Positions 15,001 to 28,500 of a stretch of 64,000 nucleotides of DNA are shown here, one piece after another. The translations under genes and the position numbers were made by a program. Every line of letters begins with the position of its first letter. Position 1 is the stretch's first letter. This DNA comes from Closterium sp. Naga37s-1. Its lineage: Eukaryota > Streptophyta > Zygnematophyceae > Desmidiales > Closteriaceae. The notes under the pieces are model-generated. The model saw only the letters and a list, made by a program, of their open reading frames with translations, was not told the origin of the DNA and did no database searches. The stretch spans positions 310,001 through 374,000 of the forward strand of contig CANJKZ010000960.1 in NCBI GenBank assembly GCA_947471745.1, in the 5' to 3' direction.

Positions 15001-18000
15001 TGCTGGTACATGAGATTTTTCGGGAGCTGAAACACATTGCTGGTACATGAGATTTTTCGGGAGCTGAAACACATTGCTGGTACATGAGATTTTTCGGGAG
15101 CTGAAACACATTGCTGGTACATGAGATTTTTCGGGAGCTGAAACACATTGCTGGTACATGAGATTTTTCGGGAGCTGAAAACACATTGCTGGTACATGAG
15201 ATTTTTCGGGAGCTGAAACACATTGCTGGTACATGAGATTTTTCGGGAGCTGAAACACATTGCTGGTACATGAGATTTTTCGGGAGCTGAAACACATTGC
15301 TGGTACATGAGATTTTTCGGAGCTGAAACACATTGCTGGTACATGAGATTTTTTCGGGAGCTGAAACACATTGCTGGTACATGAGATTTTTCGGGAGCTG
15401 AAACACATTGCTGGTACATGAGATTTTTCGGGAGCTGAAACACATTGCTGGTACATGAGATTTTTCGGGAGCTGAAACACATTGCTGGTACATGAGATTT
15501 TTCGGGAGCTGAAACACATTGCTGGTACATGAGATTTTTCGGGAGCTGAAACACATTGCTGGTACATGAGATTTTTCGGGAGCTGAAACACATTGCTGGT
15601 ACATGAGATTTTTCGGGAGCTGAAACACATTGCTGGTACATGAGATTTTTCGGGAGCTGAAACACATTGCTGGTACATGAGATTTTTCGGGAGCTGAAAC
15701 ACATTGCTGGTACATGAGATTTTTCGGGAGCTGAAACACATTGCTGGTACATGAGATTTTTCGGGAGCTGAAACACATTGCTGGTACATGAGATTTTGTC
15801 GGGAGCTGAAACACATTGCTGGTACATGAGATTTTTCGGGAGCTGAAACACATTGCTGGTACATGAGATTTTTCGGGAGCTGAAACACATTGCTGGTACA
15901 TGAGATTTTTCGGGAGCTGAAACACATTGCTGGTACATGAGATTTTTCGGGAGCTGAAACACATTGCTGGTACATGAGATTTTTCGGGAGCTGAAACACA
16001 TTGCTGGTACATGAGATTTTTCGGGAGCTGAAACACATTGCTGGTACATGAGATTTTTCGGGAGCTGAAACACATTGCTGGTACATGAGATTTTTCGGGA
16101 GCTGAAACACATTGCTGGTACATGAGATTTTTCGGGAGCTGAAACACATTGCTGGTACATGAGATTTTTCGGGAGCTGAAACACATTGCTGGTACATGAG
16201 ATTTTTCGGGAGCTGAAACACATTGCTGGTACATGAGATTTTTCGGGAGCTGAAACACATTGCTGGTACATGAGATTTTTCGGGAGCTGAAACACATTGC
16301 TGGTACATGAGATTTTTCGGGAGCTGAAACACATTGCTGGTACATGAGATTTTTCGGGAGCTGAAACACATTGCTGGTACATGAGATTTTTCGGGAGCTG
16401 AAACACATTGCTGGTACATGAGATTTTTCGGGAGCTGAAACACATTGCTGGTACATGAGATTTTTCGGGAGCTGAAACACATTGCTGGTACATGAGATTT
16501 TTCGGGAGCTGAAACACATTGCTGGTACATGAGATTTTTCGGGAGCTGAAACACATTGCTGGTACATGAGATTTTTCGGGAGCTGAAACACATTGCTGGT
16601 ACATGAGATTTTTCGGGAGCTGAAACGCATTGCTGGTACATGAGATTTTTCGGGAGCTGAAACACATTGCTGGTACATGAGATTTTTCGGGAGCTGAAAC
16701 ACATTGCTGGTACATGAGATTTTTCGGGAGCTGAAACACATTGCTGGTACATGAGATTTTTCGGGAGCTGAAACACATTGCTGGTACATGAGATTTTTCG
16801 GGAGCTGAAACACATTGCTGGTACATGAGATTTTTCGGGAGCTGAAACACATTGCTGGTACATGAGATTTTTCGGGAGCTGAAACACATTGCTGGTACAT
16901 GAGATTTTTCGGGAGCTGAAACACATTGCTGGTACATGAGATTTTTCGGGAGCTGAAACACATTGCTGGTACATGAGATTTTTCGGGAGCTGAAACACAT
17001 TGCTGGTACATGAGATTTTTCGGGAGCTGAAACACATTGCTGGTACATGAGATTTTTCGGGAGCTGAAACACATTGCTGGTACATGAGATTTTTCGGGAG
17101 CTGAAAACACATTGCTGGTACATGAGATTTTTCGGGAGCTGAAACACATTGCTGGTACATGAGATTTTTCGGGAGCTGAAACACATTGCTGGTACATGAG
17201 ATTTTTCGGGAGCTGAAACACATTGCTGGTACATGAGATTTTTCGGGAGCTGAAACACATTGCTGGTACATGAGATTTTTCGGGAGCTGAAACACATTGC
17301 TGGTACATGAGATTTTTCGGGAGCTGAAACACATTGCTGGTACATGAGATTTTTCGGGAGCTGAAACACATTGCTGGTACATGAGATTTTTCGGGAGCTG
17401 AAACACATTGCTGGTACATGAGATTTTTCGGGAGCTGAAACACATTGCTGGTACATGAGATTTTTCGAGAGCTGAAACACATTGCTGGTACATGAGATTT
17501 TTCGGGAGCTGAAACACATTGCTGGATACATGAGATTTTTCGGGAGCTGAAACACATTGCTGGTACATGAGATTTTTCGGGAGCTGAAACACATTGCTGG
17601 TACATGAGATTTTCGGGAGCTGAAACACATTGCTGGTACATGAGATTTTTCGGGAGCTGAAACACATTGCTGGTACATGAGATTTTTCGGGAGCTGAAAC
17701 ACATTGCTGGTACATGAGATTTTTCGGGAGCTGAAACACATTGCTGGTACATGAGATTTTTCGGGAGCTGAAACACATTGCTGGTACATGAGATTTTTCG
17801 GGAGCTGAAACACATTGCTGGTACATGAGATTTTTCGGGAGCTGAAACACATTGCTGGTACATGAGATTTTTCGGAGCTGAAACACATTGCTGGTACATG
17901 AGATTTTTCGGGAGCTGAAACACATTGCTGGTACATGAGATTTTTCGGGAGCTGAAACACATTGCTGGTACATGAGATTTTTCGGGAGCTGAAACACATT

Positions 18001-20016
18001 GCTGGTACATGAGATTTTTCGGGAGCTGAAACACATTGCTGGTACATGAGATTTTTCGGGAGCTGAAACACATTGCTGGTACATGAGATTTTTCGGGAGC
18101 TGAAACACATTGCTGGTACATGAGATTTTTCGGGAGCTGAAACACATTGCTGGTACATGAGATTTTTCGGGAGCTGAAACACATTGCTGGTACATGAGAT
18201 TTTTCGGGAGCTGAAACACATTGCTGGTACATGAGATTTTTCGGGAGCTGAAACACATTGCTGGTACATGAGATTTTTCGGGAGCTGAAACACATTGCTG
18301 GTACATGAGATTTTTCGGGAGCTGAAAACACATTGCTGGTACATGAGATTTTTCGGGAGCTGAAACACATTGCTGGTACATGAGATTTTTCGGGAGCTGA
18401 AACACATTGCTGGTACATGAGATTTTTCGGGAGCTGAAACACATTGCTGGTACATGAGATTTTTCGGGAGCTGAAACACATTGCTGGTACATGAGATTTT
18501 TCGGGAGCTGAAACACATTGCTGGTACATGAGATTTTTCGGGAGCTGAAACACATTGCTGGTACATGAGATTTTTCGGGAGCTGAAACACATTGCTGGTA
18601 CATGAGATTTTTCGGGAGCTGAAACACATTGCTGATACATGAGATTTTTCGGGAGCTGAAACACATTGCTGGTACATGAGATTTTTCGGGAGCTGAAACA
18701 CATTGCTGGTACATGAGATTTTTCGGGAGCTGAAACACATTGCTGGTACATGAGATTTTTCGGGAGCTGAAACACATTGCTGGTACATGAGATTTTTCGG
18801 GAGCTGAAACACATTGCTGGTACATGAGATTTTTCGGGAGCTGAAACACATTGCTGGTACATGAGATTTTTCGGGAGCTGAAACACATTGCTGGTACATG
18901 AGATTTTTCGGGAGCTGAAACACATTGCTGGTACATGAGATTTTTCGGGAGCTGAAACACATTGCTGGTACATGAGATTTTTCGGGAGCTGAAACACATT
19001 GCTGGTACATGAGATTTTTCGGGAGCTGAAACACATTGCTGGTACATGAGATTTTTCGGGAGCTGAAACACATTGCTGGTACATGAGATTTTTCGGGAGC
19101 TGAAACACATTGCTGGTACATGAGATTTTTCGGGAGCTGAAACACATTGCTGGTACATGAGATTTTTCGGGAGCTGAAACACATTGCTGGTACATGAGAT
19201 TTTTCGGGAGCTGAAACACATTGCTGGTACATGAGATTTTTCGGGAGCTGAAACACATTGCTGGTACATGAGATTTTTCGGGAGCTGAAACACATTGCTG
19301 GTACATGAGATTTTTCGGGAGCTGAAACACATTGCTGGTACATGAGATTTTTCGGGAGCTGAAACACATTGCTGGTACATGAGATTTTTCGGGAGCTGAA
19401 ACACATTGCTGGTACATGAGATTTTTCGGGAGCTGAAACACATTGCTGGTACATGAGATTTTTCGGGAGCTGAAACACATTGCTGGTACATGAGATTTTT
19501 CGGGAGCTGAAACACATTGCTGGTACATGAGATTTTTCGGGAGCTGAAACACATTGCTGGTACATGAGATTTTTCGGGAGCTGAAACACATTGCTGGTAC
19601 ATGAGATTTTTCGGGAGCTGAAACACATTGCTGGTACATGAGATTTTTCGGGAGCTGAAACACATTGCTGGTACATGAGATTTTTCGGGAGCTGAAACAC
19701 ATTGCTGGTACATGAGATTTTTCGGGAGCTGAAACACATTGCTGGTACATGAGATTTTTCGGGAGCTGAAAACACATTGCTGGTACATGAGATTTTTCGG
19801 GAGCTGAAACACATTGCTGGTACATGAGATTTTTCGGGAGCTGAAACACATTGCTGGTACATGAGATTTTTCGGGAGCTGAAACACATTGCTGGTACATG
19901 AGATTTTTCGGGAGCTGAAACACATTGCTGGTACATGAGATTTTTCGGGAGCTGAAACACATTGCTGGTACATGAGATTTTTCGGGAGCTGAAACACATT
20001 GCTGGTACATGAGATT
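1..20016. repeat. Homogenised core of the satellite array
   Basis: About 540 monomers are almost all identical. I see no variant in the first 3.9 kb. Beyond that only isolated changes occur, mostly one-base length changes in the T5, A3 or G3 runs (for example near 3,991, 6,031, 11,508, 13,080 and 13,572) and rare substitutions such as A to G near 16,627. Such uniformity implies very recent amplification or continuing homogenisation, or a consensus-smoothed assembly of the repeat. Confidence 0.9.
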
Positions 20017-22566
20017 CGATTGTAACCTTGCTGTACATGAGATTTTTCGGGAGCTGAAACACATTGCTGGTACATGAGATTTTTCGGGAGCTGAAACACA
20101 TTGCTGGTACATGAGATTTTTCGGGAGCTGAAACACATTGCTGGTACATGAGATTTTTCGGGAGCTGAAAACACATTGCTGGTACATGAGATTTTTCGGG
20201 AGCTGAAACACATTGCTGGTACATGAGATTTTTCGGGAGCTGAAACACATTGCTGGTACATGAGATTTTTCGGGAGCTGAAACACATTGCTGGTACATGA
20301 GATTTTTCGGGAGCTGAAACACATTGCTGGTACATGAGATTTTTCGGGAGCTGAAACACATTGCTGGTACATGAGATTTTTCGGGAGCTGAAACACATTG
20401 CTGGTACATGAGATTTTTCGGGAGCTGAAACACATTGCTGGTACATGAGATTTTTCGGGAGCTGAAACACATTGCTGGTACATGAGATTTTTCGGGAGCT
20501 GAAACACATTGCTGGTACATGAGATTTTTCGGGAGCTGAAACACATTGCTGGTACATGAGATTTTTCGGGAGCTGAAACACATTGCTGGTACATGAGATT
20601 TTTCGGGAGCTGAAACACATGCTGGTACATGAGATTTTCGGGAGCTGAAACACATTGCTGGTACATGAGATTTTTCGGGAGCTGAAACACATTGCTGGTA
20701 CATGAGATTTTTCGGGAGCTGAAACACATTGCTGGTACATGAGATTTTTTCGGGAGCTGAAACACATTGCTGGTACATGAGATTTTTCGGGAGCTGAAAC
20801 ACATTGCTGGTACATGAGATTTTTCGGGAGCTGAAACACATTGCTGGTACATGAGATTTTTCGGGAGCTGAAACACATTGCTGGTACATGAGATTTTTCG
20901 GGAGCTGAAACACATTGCTGGTACATGAGATTTTTCGGGAGCTGAAACACATTGCTGGTACATGAGATTTTTCGGGAGCTGAAACACATTGCTGGTACAT
21001 GAGATTTTTCGGGAGCTGAAACACATTGCTGGTACATGAGATTTTTCGGGAGCTGAAAACACATTGCTGGTACATGAGATTTTTCGGGAGCTGAAACACA
21101 TTGCTGGTACATGAGATTTTTCGGGAGCTGAAACACATTGCTGGTACATGAGATTTTCGGGAGCTGAAACACATTGCTGGTACATGAGATTTTTCGGGAG
21201 CTGAAACACATTGCTGGTACATGAGATTTTTCGGGAGCTGAAACACATTGCTGGTACATGAGATTTTTGAACATTATTTTCGGGAGCTGAAACACATTGC
21301 TGGTACATGAGATTTTTCGGGAGCTGAAACACATTGCTGGTACATGAGATTTTTCGGGAGCTGAAACACATTGCTGGTACATGAGATTTTTCGGGAGCTG
21401 AAACACATTGCTGGTACATGAGATTTTTCGGGAGCTGAAACACATTGCTGGTACATGAGATTTTTCGGGAGCTGAAACACATTGCTGGTACATGAGATTT
21501 TTCGGGAGCTGAAACACATTGCTGGTACATGAGATTTTTCGGGAGCTGAAACACATTGCTGGTACATGAGATTTTTCGGGAGCTGAAACACATTGCTGGT
21601 ACATGAGATTTTTCGGGAGCTGAAACACATTGCTGGTACATGAGATTTTTCGGGAGCTGAAACACATTGCTGGTACATGAGATTTTTCGGGAGCTGAAAC
21701 ACATTGCTGGTACATGAGATTTTTCGGGAGCTGAAACACATTGCTGGTACATGAGATTTTTCGGGAGCTGAAACACATTGCTGGTACATGAGATTTTTCG
21801 GGAGCTGAAACACATTGCTGGTACATGAGATTTTTCGGGAGCTGAAACGCATTGCTGGTACATGAGATTTTTCGGGAGCTGAAACACATTGCTGGTACAT
21901 GAGATTTTTCGGGAGCTGAAACACATTGCTGGTACATGAGATTTTCGGGAGCTGAAACACATTGCTGGTACATGAGATTTTTCGGGAGCTGAAACACATT
22001 GCTGGTACATGAGATTTTTCGGGAGCTGAAACACATTGCTGGTACATGAGATTTTTCGGGAGCTGAAAAACATTGCTGGTACATGAGATTTTTCGGGAGC
22101 TGAAACACATTGCTGGTACATGAGATTTTTCGGGAGCTGAAACACATTGCTGGTACATGAGATTTTTCGGGAGCTGAAACACATTGCTGGTACATGAGAT
22201 TTTTCGGGAGCTGAAACACATTGCTGGTACATGAGATTTTTCGGGAGCTGAAACACATTGCTGGTACATGAGATTTTTCGGGAGCTGAAACACATTGCTG
22301 GTACATGAGATTTTTCGGGAGCTGAAACACATTGCTGGTACATGAGATTTTTCGGGAGCTGAAACACATTGCTGGTACATGAGATTTTTCGGGAGCTGAA
22401 ACACATTGCTGGTACATGAGATTTTTTCGGGAGCTGAAACACATTGCTGGTACATGAGATTTTTCGGGAGCTGAAACACATTGCTGGTACATGAGATTTT
22501 TCGGGAGCTGAAACACATTGCTGGTACATGAGATTTTTCGGGAGCTGAAACACATTGCTGGTACAT

Positions 22567-25500
22567 GAGATTTTTCGGGAGCTAAAACACATTGCTGGTA
22601 CATGAGATTTTTCGGGAGCTGAAACACATTGCTGGTACATGAGATTTTTCGGGAGCTGAAACACATTGCTGGTACATGAGATTTTTCGGGAGCTGAAACA
22701 CATTGCTGGTACATGAGATTTTTCGGGAGCTGAAACACATTGCTGGTACATGAGATTTTTCGGAGCTGAAACACATTGCTGGTACATGAGATTTTTCGGG
22801 AGCTGAAACACATTGCTGGTACATGAGATTTTTCGGGAGCTGAAACACATTGCTGGTACATGAGATTTTTCGGGAGCTGAAACACATTGCTGGTACATGA
22901 GATTTTTCGGGAGCTGAAACACATTGCTGGTACATGAGATTTTTCGGGAGCTGAAACACATTGCTGGTACATGAGATTTTTCGGGAGCTGAAACACATTG
23001 CTGGTACATGAGATTTTTCGGGAGCTGAAACACATTGCTGGTACATGAGATTTTTCGGGAGCTGAAACAGCATTGCTGGTACATGAGATTTTTCAGGGAG
23101 CTGAAACACATTGCTGGTACATGAGATTTTTTCGGGAGCTGAAACACATTGCTGGTACATGAGATTTTTCGGGAGCTGAAACACATTGCTGGTACATGAG
23201 ATTTTTCGGGAGCTGAAACACATTGCTGGTACATGAGATTTTTCGGGAGCTGAAACGCATTGCTGGTACATGAGATTTTTCGGGAGGCTGAAACACATTG
23301 CTGGGTACATGAGATTTTTTCGGGAGCTGAAACACATTGCTGAATACATGAGATTTTTCGGGAAGCTGAAACGCATTGCTGGTACATGAGATTTTTCGGG
23401 AGCTGAAACATTGGTACTAGATTTTTCGGGACTGAATGTACATTGAGATTTTTCGGGAGCTGAAACACATTGCTGGTACATGAGATTTTTCGGGAGCTGA
23501 AACACATTGCTGTACATTAGATTTCGGAGCTGAAACAGCATTGCTGGTACATGAGATTCTTCGGGAGCTGAAACACATTGCTGGTACATGAGATTTTTCG
23601 GGAGCTGAAACACATTGCTGGTACATGAGATTTTTCGGGAGCTGAAACACATTGCTGGTACATGAGATTTTCGGGAGCTGAAACACATTGCTGGTACATG
23701 AGATTTTTCGGGAGCTGAAACACATTGCTGGTACATGAGATTTTTCGGGAGCTGAAACACATTGCTGGTACATGAGATTTTTCGGAGCTGAAACACATTG
23801 CTGGTACATGAGATTTTTCGGGAGCTGAAACACATTGCTGGTACATGAGATTTTTCGGGAGCTGAAACACATTGCTGGTACATGAGATTTTTCGGGAGCT
23901 GAAACAGCATTGCTGGTACATGAGATTTTTCGGGAGCTGAAACACATTGCTGGTACATGAGATTTTTCGGGAGCTGAAACACATTGCTGGTACATGAGAT
24001 TTTTCGGGAGCTGAAACACATTGCTGGTACATGAGATTTTTCGGGAGCTGAAACACATTGCTGGTACATGAGATTTTCGGGAGCTGAAACACATTGCTGG
24101 TACATGAGATTTTTCGGGAGCTGAAACACATTGCTGGTACATGAGATTTTTCGGGAGCTGAAACACATTGCTGGTACATGAGATTTTTCGGGAGCTGAAA
24201 CACATTGCTGGTACATGAGATTTTTCGGGAGCTGAAACACATTGCTGGTACATGAGATTTTTCGGGAGCTGAAACACATTGCTGGTACATGAGATTTTTC
24301 GGGAGCTGAAACACATTGCTGGTACATGAGATTTTTCGGGAGCTGAAACACATTGCTGGTACATGAGATTTTTCGGGAGCTGAAACACATTGCTGGTACA
24401 TGAGATTTTCGGAGCTGAAACACATTGCTGGTACATGAGATTTTTCGGGAGCTGAAACACATTGCTGGTACATGAGATTTTTCGGGAGCTGAAACACATT
24501 GCTGGTACATGAGATTTTTCGGGAGCTGAAACACATTGCTGGTACATGAGATTTTTCGGGAGCTGAAACACATTGCTGGTACATGAGATTTTTCGGGAGC
24601 TGAAACGCATTGCTGGTACATGAGATTTTCGGGAGCTGAAACGACATTGCTGGTACATGAGATTTTTCGGGAGCTGAAACACATTGCTGGTACATGAGAT
24701 TTTTCGGGAGCTGAAACACATTGCTGGTACATGAGATTTTTTCGGGAGCTGAAACACATTGCTGGTACATGAGATTTTTCGGGAGCTGAAACACATTGCT
24801 GGTACATTAGATTTTTCGGGAGCTGAAACACATTGCTGGTACATGAGATTTTTCGGGAGCTGAAACACATTGCTGGTACATGAGATTTTTTCGGGAGCTG
24901 AAACACATTGCTGGTACATGAGATTTTTCGGGAGCTGAAACACATTGCTGGTACATGAGATTTTTCGGGAGCTGAAACAGCATTGCTGGTACATGAGATT
25001 TTCGGGAGCTGAAACACATTGCTGGTACATGAGATTTTTCGGGAGCTGAAACACATTGCTGGTACATGAGATTTTTCGGGAGCTGAAACACATTGCTGGT
25101 ACATGAGATTTTTCGGGAGCTGAAACACATTGCTGGTACATGAGATTTTTCGGGAGCTGAAACACATTGCTGGTACATGAGATTTTTCGGGAGCTGAAAC
25201 ACATTGCTGGTACATGAGATTTTTCGGGAGCTGAAACACATTGCTGGTACATGAGATTTTTCGGGAGCTGAAACACATTGCTGGTACATGAGATTTTTCG
25301 GGAGCTGAAACACATTGCTGGTACATGAGATTTTTCGGGAGCTGAAAACACATTGCTGGTACATGAGATTTTTCGGGAGCTGAAACACATTGCTGGTACA
25401 TGAGATTTTTCGGGAGCTGAAACACATTGCTGGTACATGAGATTTTTCGGGAGCTGAAACACATTGCTGGTACATGAGATTTTTCGGGAGCTGAAAACAC

Positions 25501-28500
25501 ATTGCTGGTACATGAGATTTTTCGGGAGCTGAAACACATTGCTGGTACATGAGATTTTTTCGGGAGCTGAAAACACATTGCTGGTACATGAGATTTTTCG
25601 GGAGCTGAAACACATTGCTGTACATGAGATTTTTCGGGAGCTGAAACACATTGCTGGTACATGAGATTTTCGGGAGCTGAAACACATTGCTGGTACATGA
25701 GATTTTTCGGGAGCTGAAACACATTGCTGGTACATGAGATTTTTCGGGAGCTGAAACACATTGCTGGTACATGAGATTTTTCGGGAGCTGAAAACACATT
25801 GCTGGTACATGAGATTTTTCGGGAGCTGAAACACATTGCTGGTACATGAGATTTTTCGGGAGCTGAAACACATTGCTGGTACATGAGATTTTCGGGAGCT
25901 GAAACACATTGCTGGTACATGAGATTTTTCGGGAGCTGAAACACATTGCTGGTACATGAGATTTTTCGGGAGCTGAAACACATTGCTGGTACATGAGATT
26001 TTTCGGGAGCTGAAACAGCATTGCTGGTACATGAGATTTTCGGGAAGCTGAAACACATTGCTGGTACATGAGATTTTCGGGAGCTGAAACACATTGCTGG
26101 TACATGAGATTTTTCGGGAGCTGAAACACATTGCTGGTACATGAGATTTTTCGGGAGCTGAAACACATTGCTGGTACATGAGATTTTTCGGGAGCTGAAA
26201 CACATGTGGCTGAAACACTTGCTGCATGAGATTTTTTCAGGAGCTGAAACCATTGCTGGTACATGAGATTTTTTCGGGAGCTGAAACACATTGCTGGTAC
26301 ATGAGATTTTTCGGGAGCTGAAACACATTGCTGGTACATGAGATTTTTTCGAGGAGGCTGAAAACCATTGCTGGTACATGAGATTTTTCGGGAGCTGAAA
26401 ACACATTGCTGTACATGAGATTTTTCGGAGCTAAACACATTGCTGGGTAAATGAGATTTTTCGGGAGCTGAAACACATTGCTGGTACATGAGATTTTTCG
26501 GGAGCTGAAACACATTGCTGGTACATGAGATTTTTCGGGAGCTGAAACACATTGCTGGTACATGAGATTTTTCGGGAGCTGAAACACATTGCTGGTACAT
26601 GAGATTTTTCGGGAGCTGAAACACATTGCTGGTACATGAGATTTTTCGGAGCTGAACACATTGCTGGTACATGAGATTTTTCGGGAGCTGAAAACACATT
26701 GCTGGTACATTAGAATTTTTCGGGAGCTGAAACACATTGCTGGTACATGAGATTTTTCGGGAGCTGAAACACATTGCTGGTACATGAGATTTTTCGGGAG
26801 CTGAAACACATTGCTGGTACATGAGATTTTTCGGGAGCTGAAACACATTGCTGTACATGAGATTTTTCGGGAGCTGAAACACATTGCTGGTACATGAGAT
26901 TTTCGGGAGCTGAAAACACATTGCTGGTACATGAGATTTTTCGGGAGCTGAAACACATTGCTGGTACATGAGATTTTTCGGGAGCTGAAAACACATTGCT
27001 GGTACATGAGATTTTTCGGAGCTGAAACACATTGCTGGTACATGAGATTTTCGGAGCTGAACAACGCCCCTTATTCGGAGCTAAAACCATTGCTGGTACA
27101 TGAGATTTTTCGGGAGCTGAAACACATTGCTGGTACATGAGATTTTCGGGAGGTGAAACACATTGCTGGTACATGAGATTTTTCGGGAGCTGAAACACAT
27201 TGCTGGTACATGAGATTTTTCGGGAGCTGAAACACATTGCTGGTACATGAGATTTTCGGGAGCTGAAACACATTGCTGGTACATGAGATTTTTCGGGAGC
27301 TGAAACACATTGCTGGTACATGAGATTTTTCGGGAGCTGAAACACATTGCTGGTACATGAGATTTTTCGGGAGCTGAAACACATTGCTGGTACATGAGAT
27401 TTTTCGGGAGCTGTAAACACATTGCTGGTACATGAGATTTTTCGGGAAGGCTGAAACGCATTGCTTGGTACATGAGATTTTTCGGGAGCTGAAACACAAT
27501 TGCTGGTACATGAGATTTTTCGGGAGCTGAAACACATTGCTGGTACATGAGATTTTTCGGGAGCTGAAACACATTGCTGGTACATGAGATTTTTCGGGAG
27601 CTGAAACACATTGCTGGTACATGAGATTTTTCGGGAGGCTGAAACACATTGCTGGTACATGAGATTTTTCGGGAGCTGAACACATTGCTGGTACATGAGA
27701 TTTTTCGGGAGCTGAAAACACATTGCTGGTACATGAGATTTTTCGGGAGCTGAAACACATTGCTGGTACATGAGATTTTTTCGGGAGCTGAAACACATTG
27801 CTGGTACATGAGATTTTTCGGGAGGCTGAAACACATTGCTGGTACATGAGATTTTTCGGGAGCTGAAACACATTGCTGGTACATGAGATTTTTTCGGGAG
27901 CTGAAACACATTGCTGGTACATTAGATTTTTCGGAGAGCTGAAACACATTGCTGGTACATGAGATTTTTCGGGAGGCTGAACACATTGCTGGTACATGAG
28001 ATTTTTCGGGAGCTGAAACACATTGCTGGTACATGAGATTTTTCGGGAGGTGAAACACATTGCTGGTACATGAAGATTTTTCGGGAGCTGAAACACATTG
28101 CTGGTAACATGAGATTTTTCGGGAGCTGAAACACATTGCTGGTACATGAGATTTTTCGGGAGCTGAAAACACATTGCTGGTACATGAGATTTTTCGGGAG
28201 CTGAAACACATTGCTGGTACATGAGATTTTCGGGAGCTGAAACACATTGCTGGTACATGAGATTTTTCGGGAGGCTGAAACACATTGCTGGTACATGAGA
28301 TTTTTCGGGAGGTGAAACACATTGCTGGTACATGAGATTTTTCGGGGAGGCTGAAACACATTGCTGGTACATGAGATTTTTCGGGAGCTGAAACACATTG
28401 CTGGTACATGAGATTTTTCGGGAGCTGAAACACATTGCTGGTACATGAGATTTTTCGGGAGCTGAAAACACATTGCTGGTACATGAGATTTTTCGGGAGC

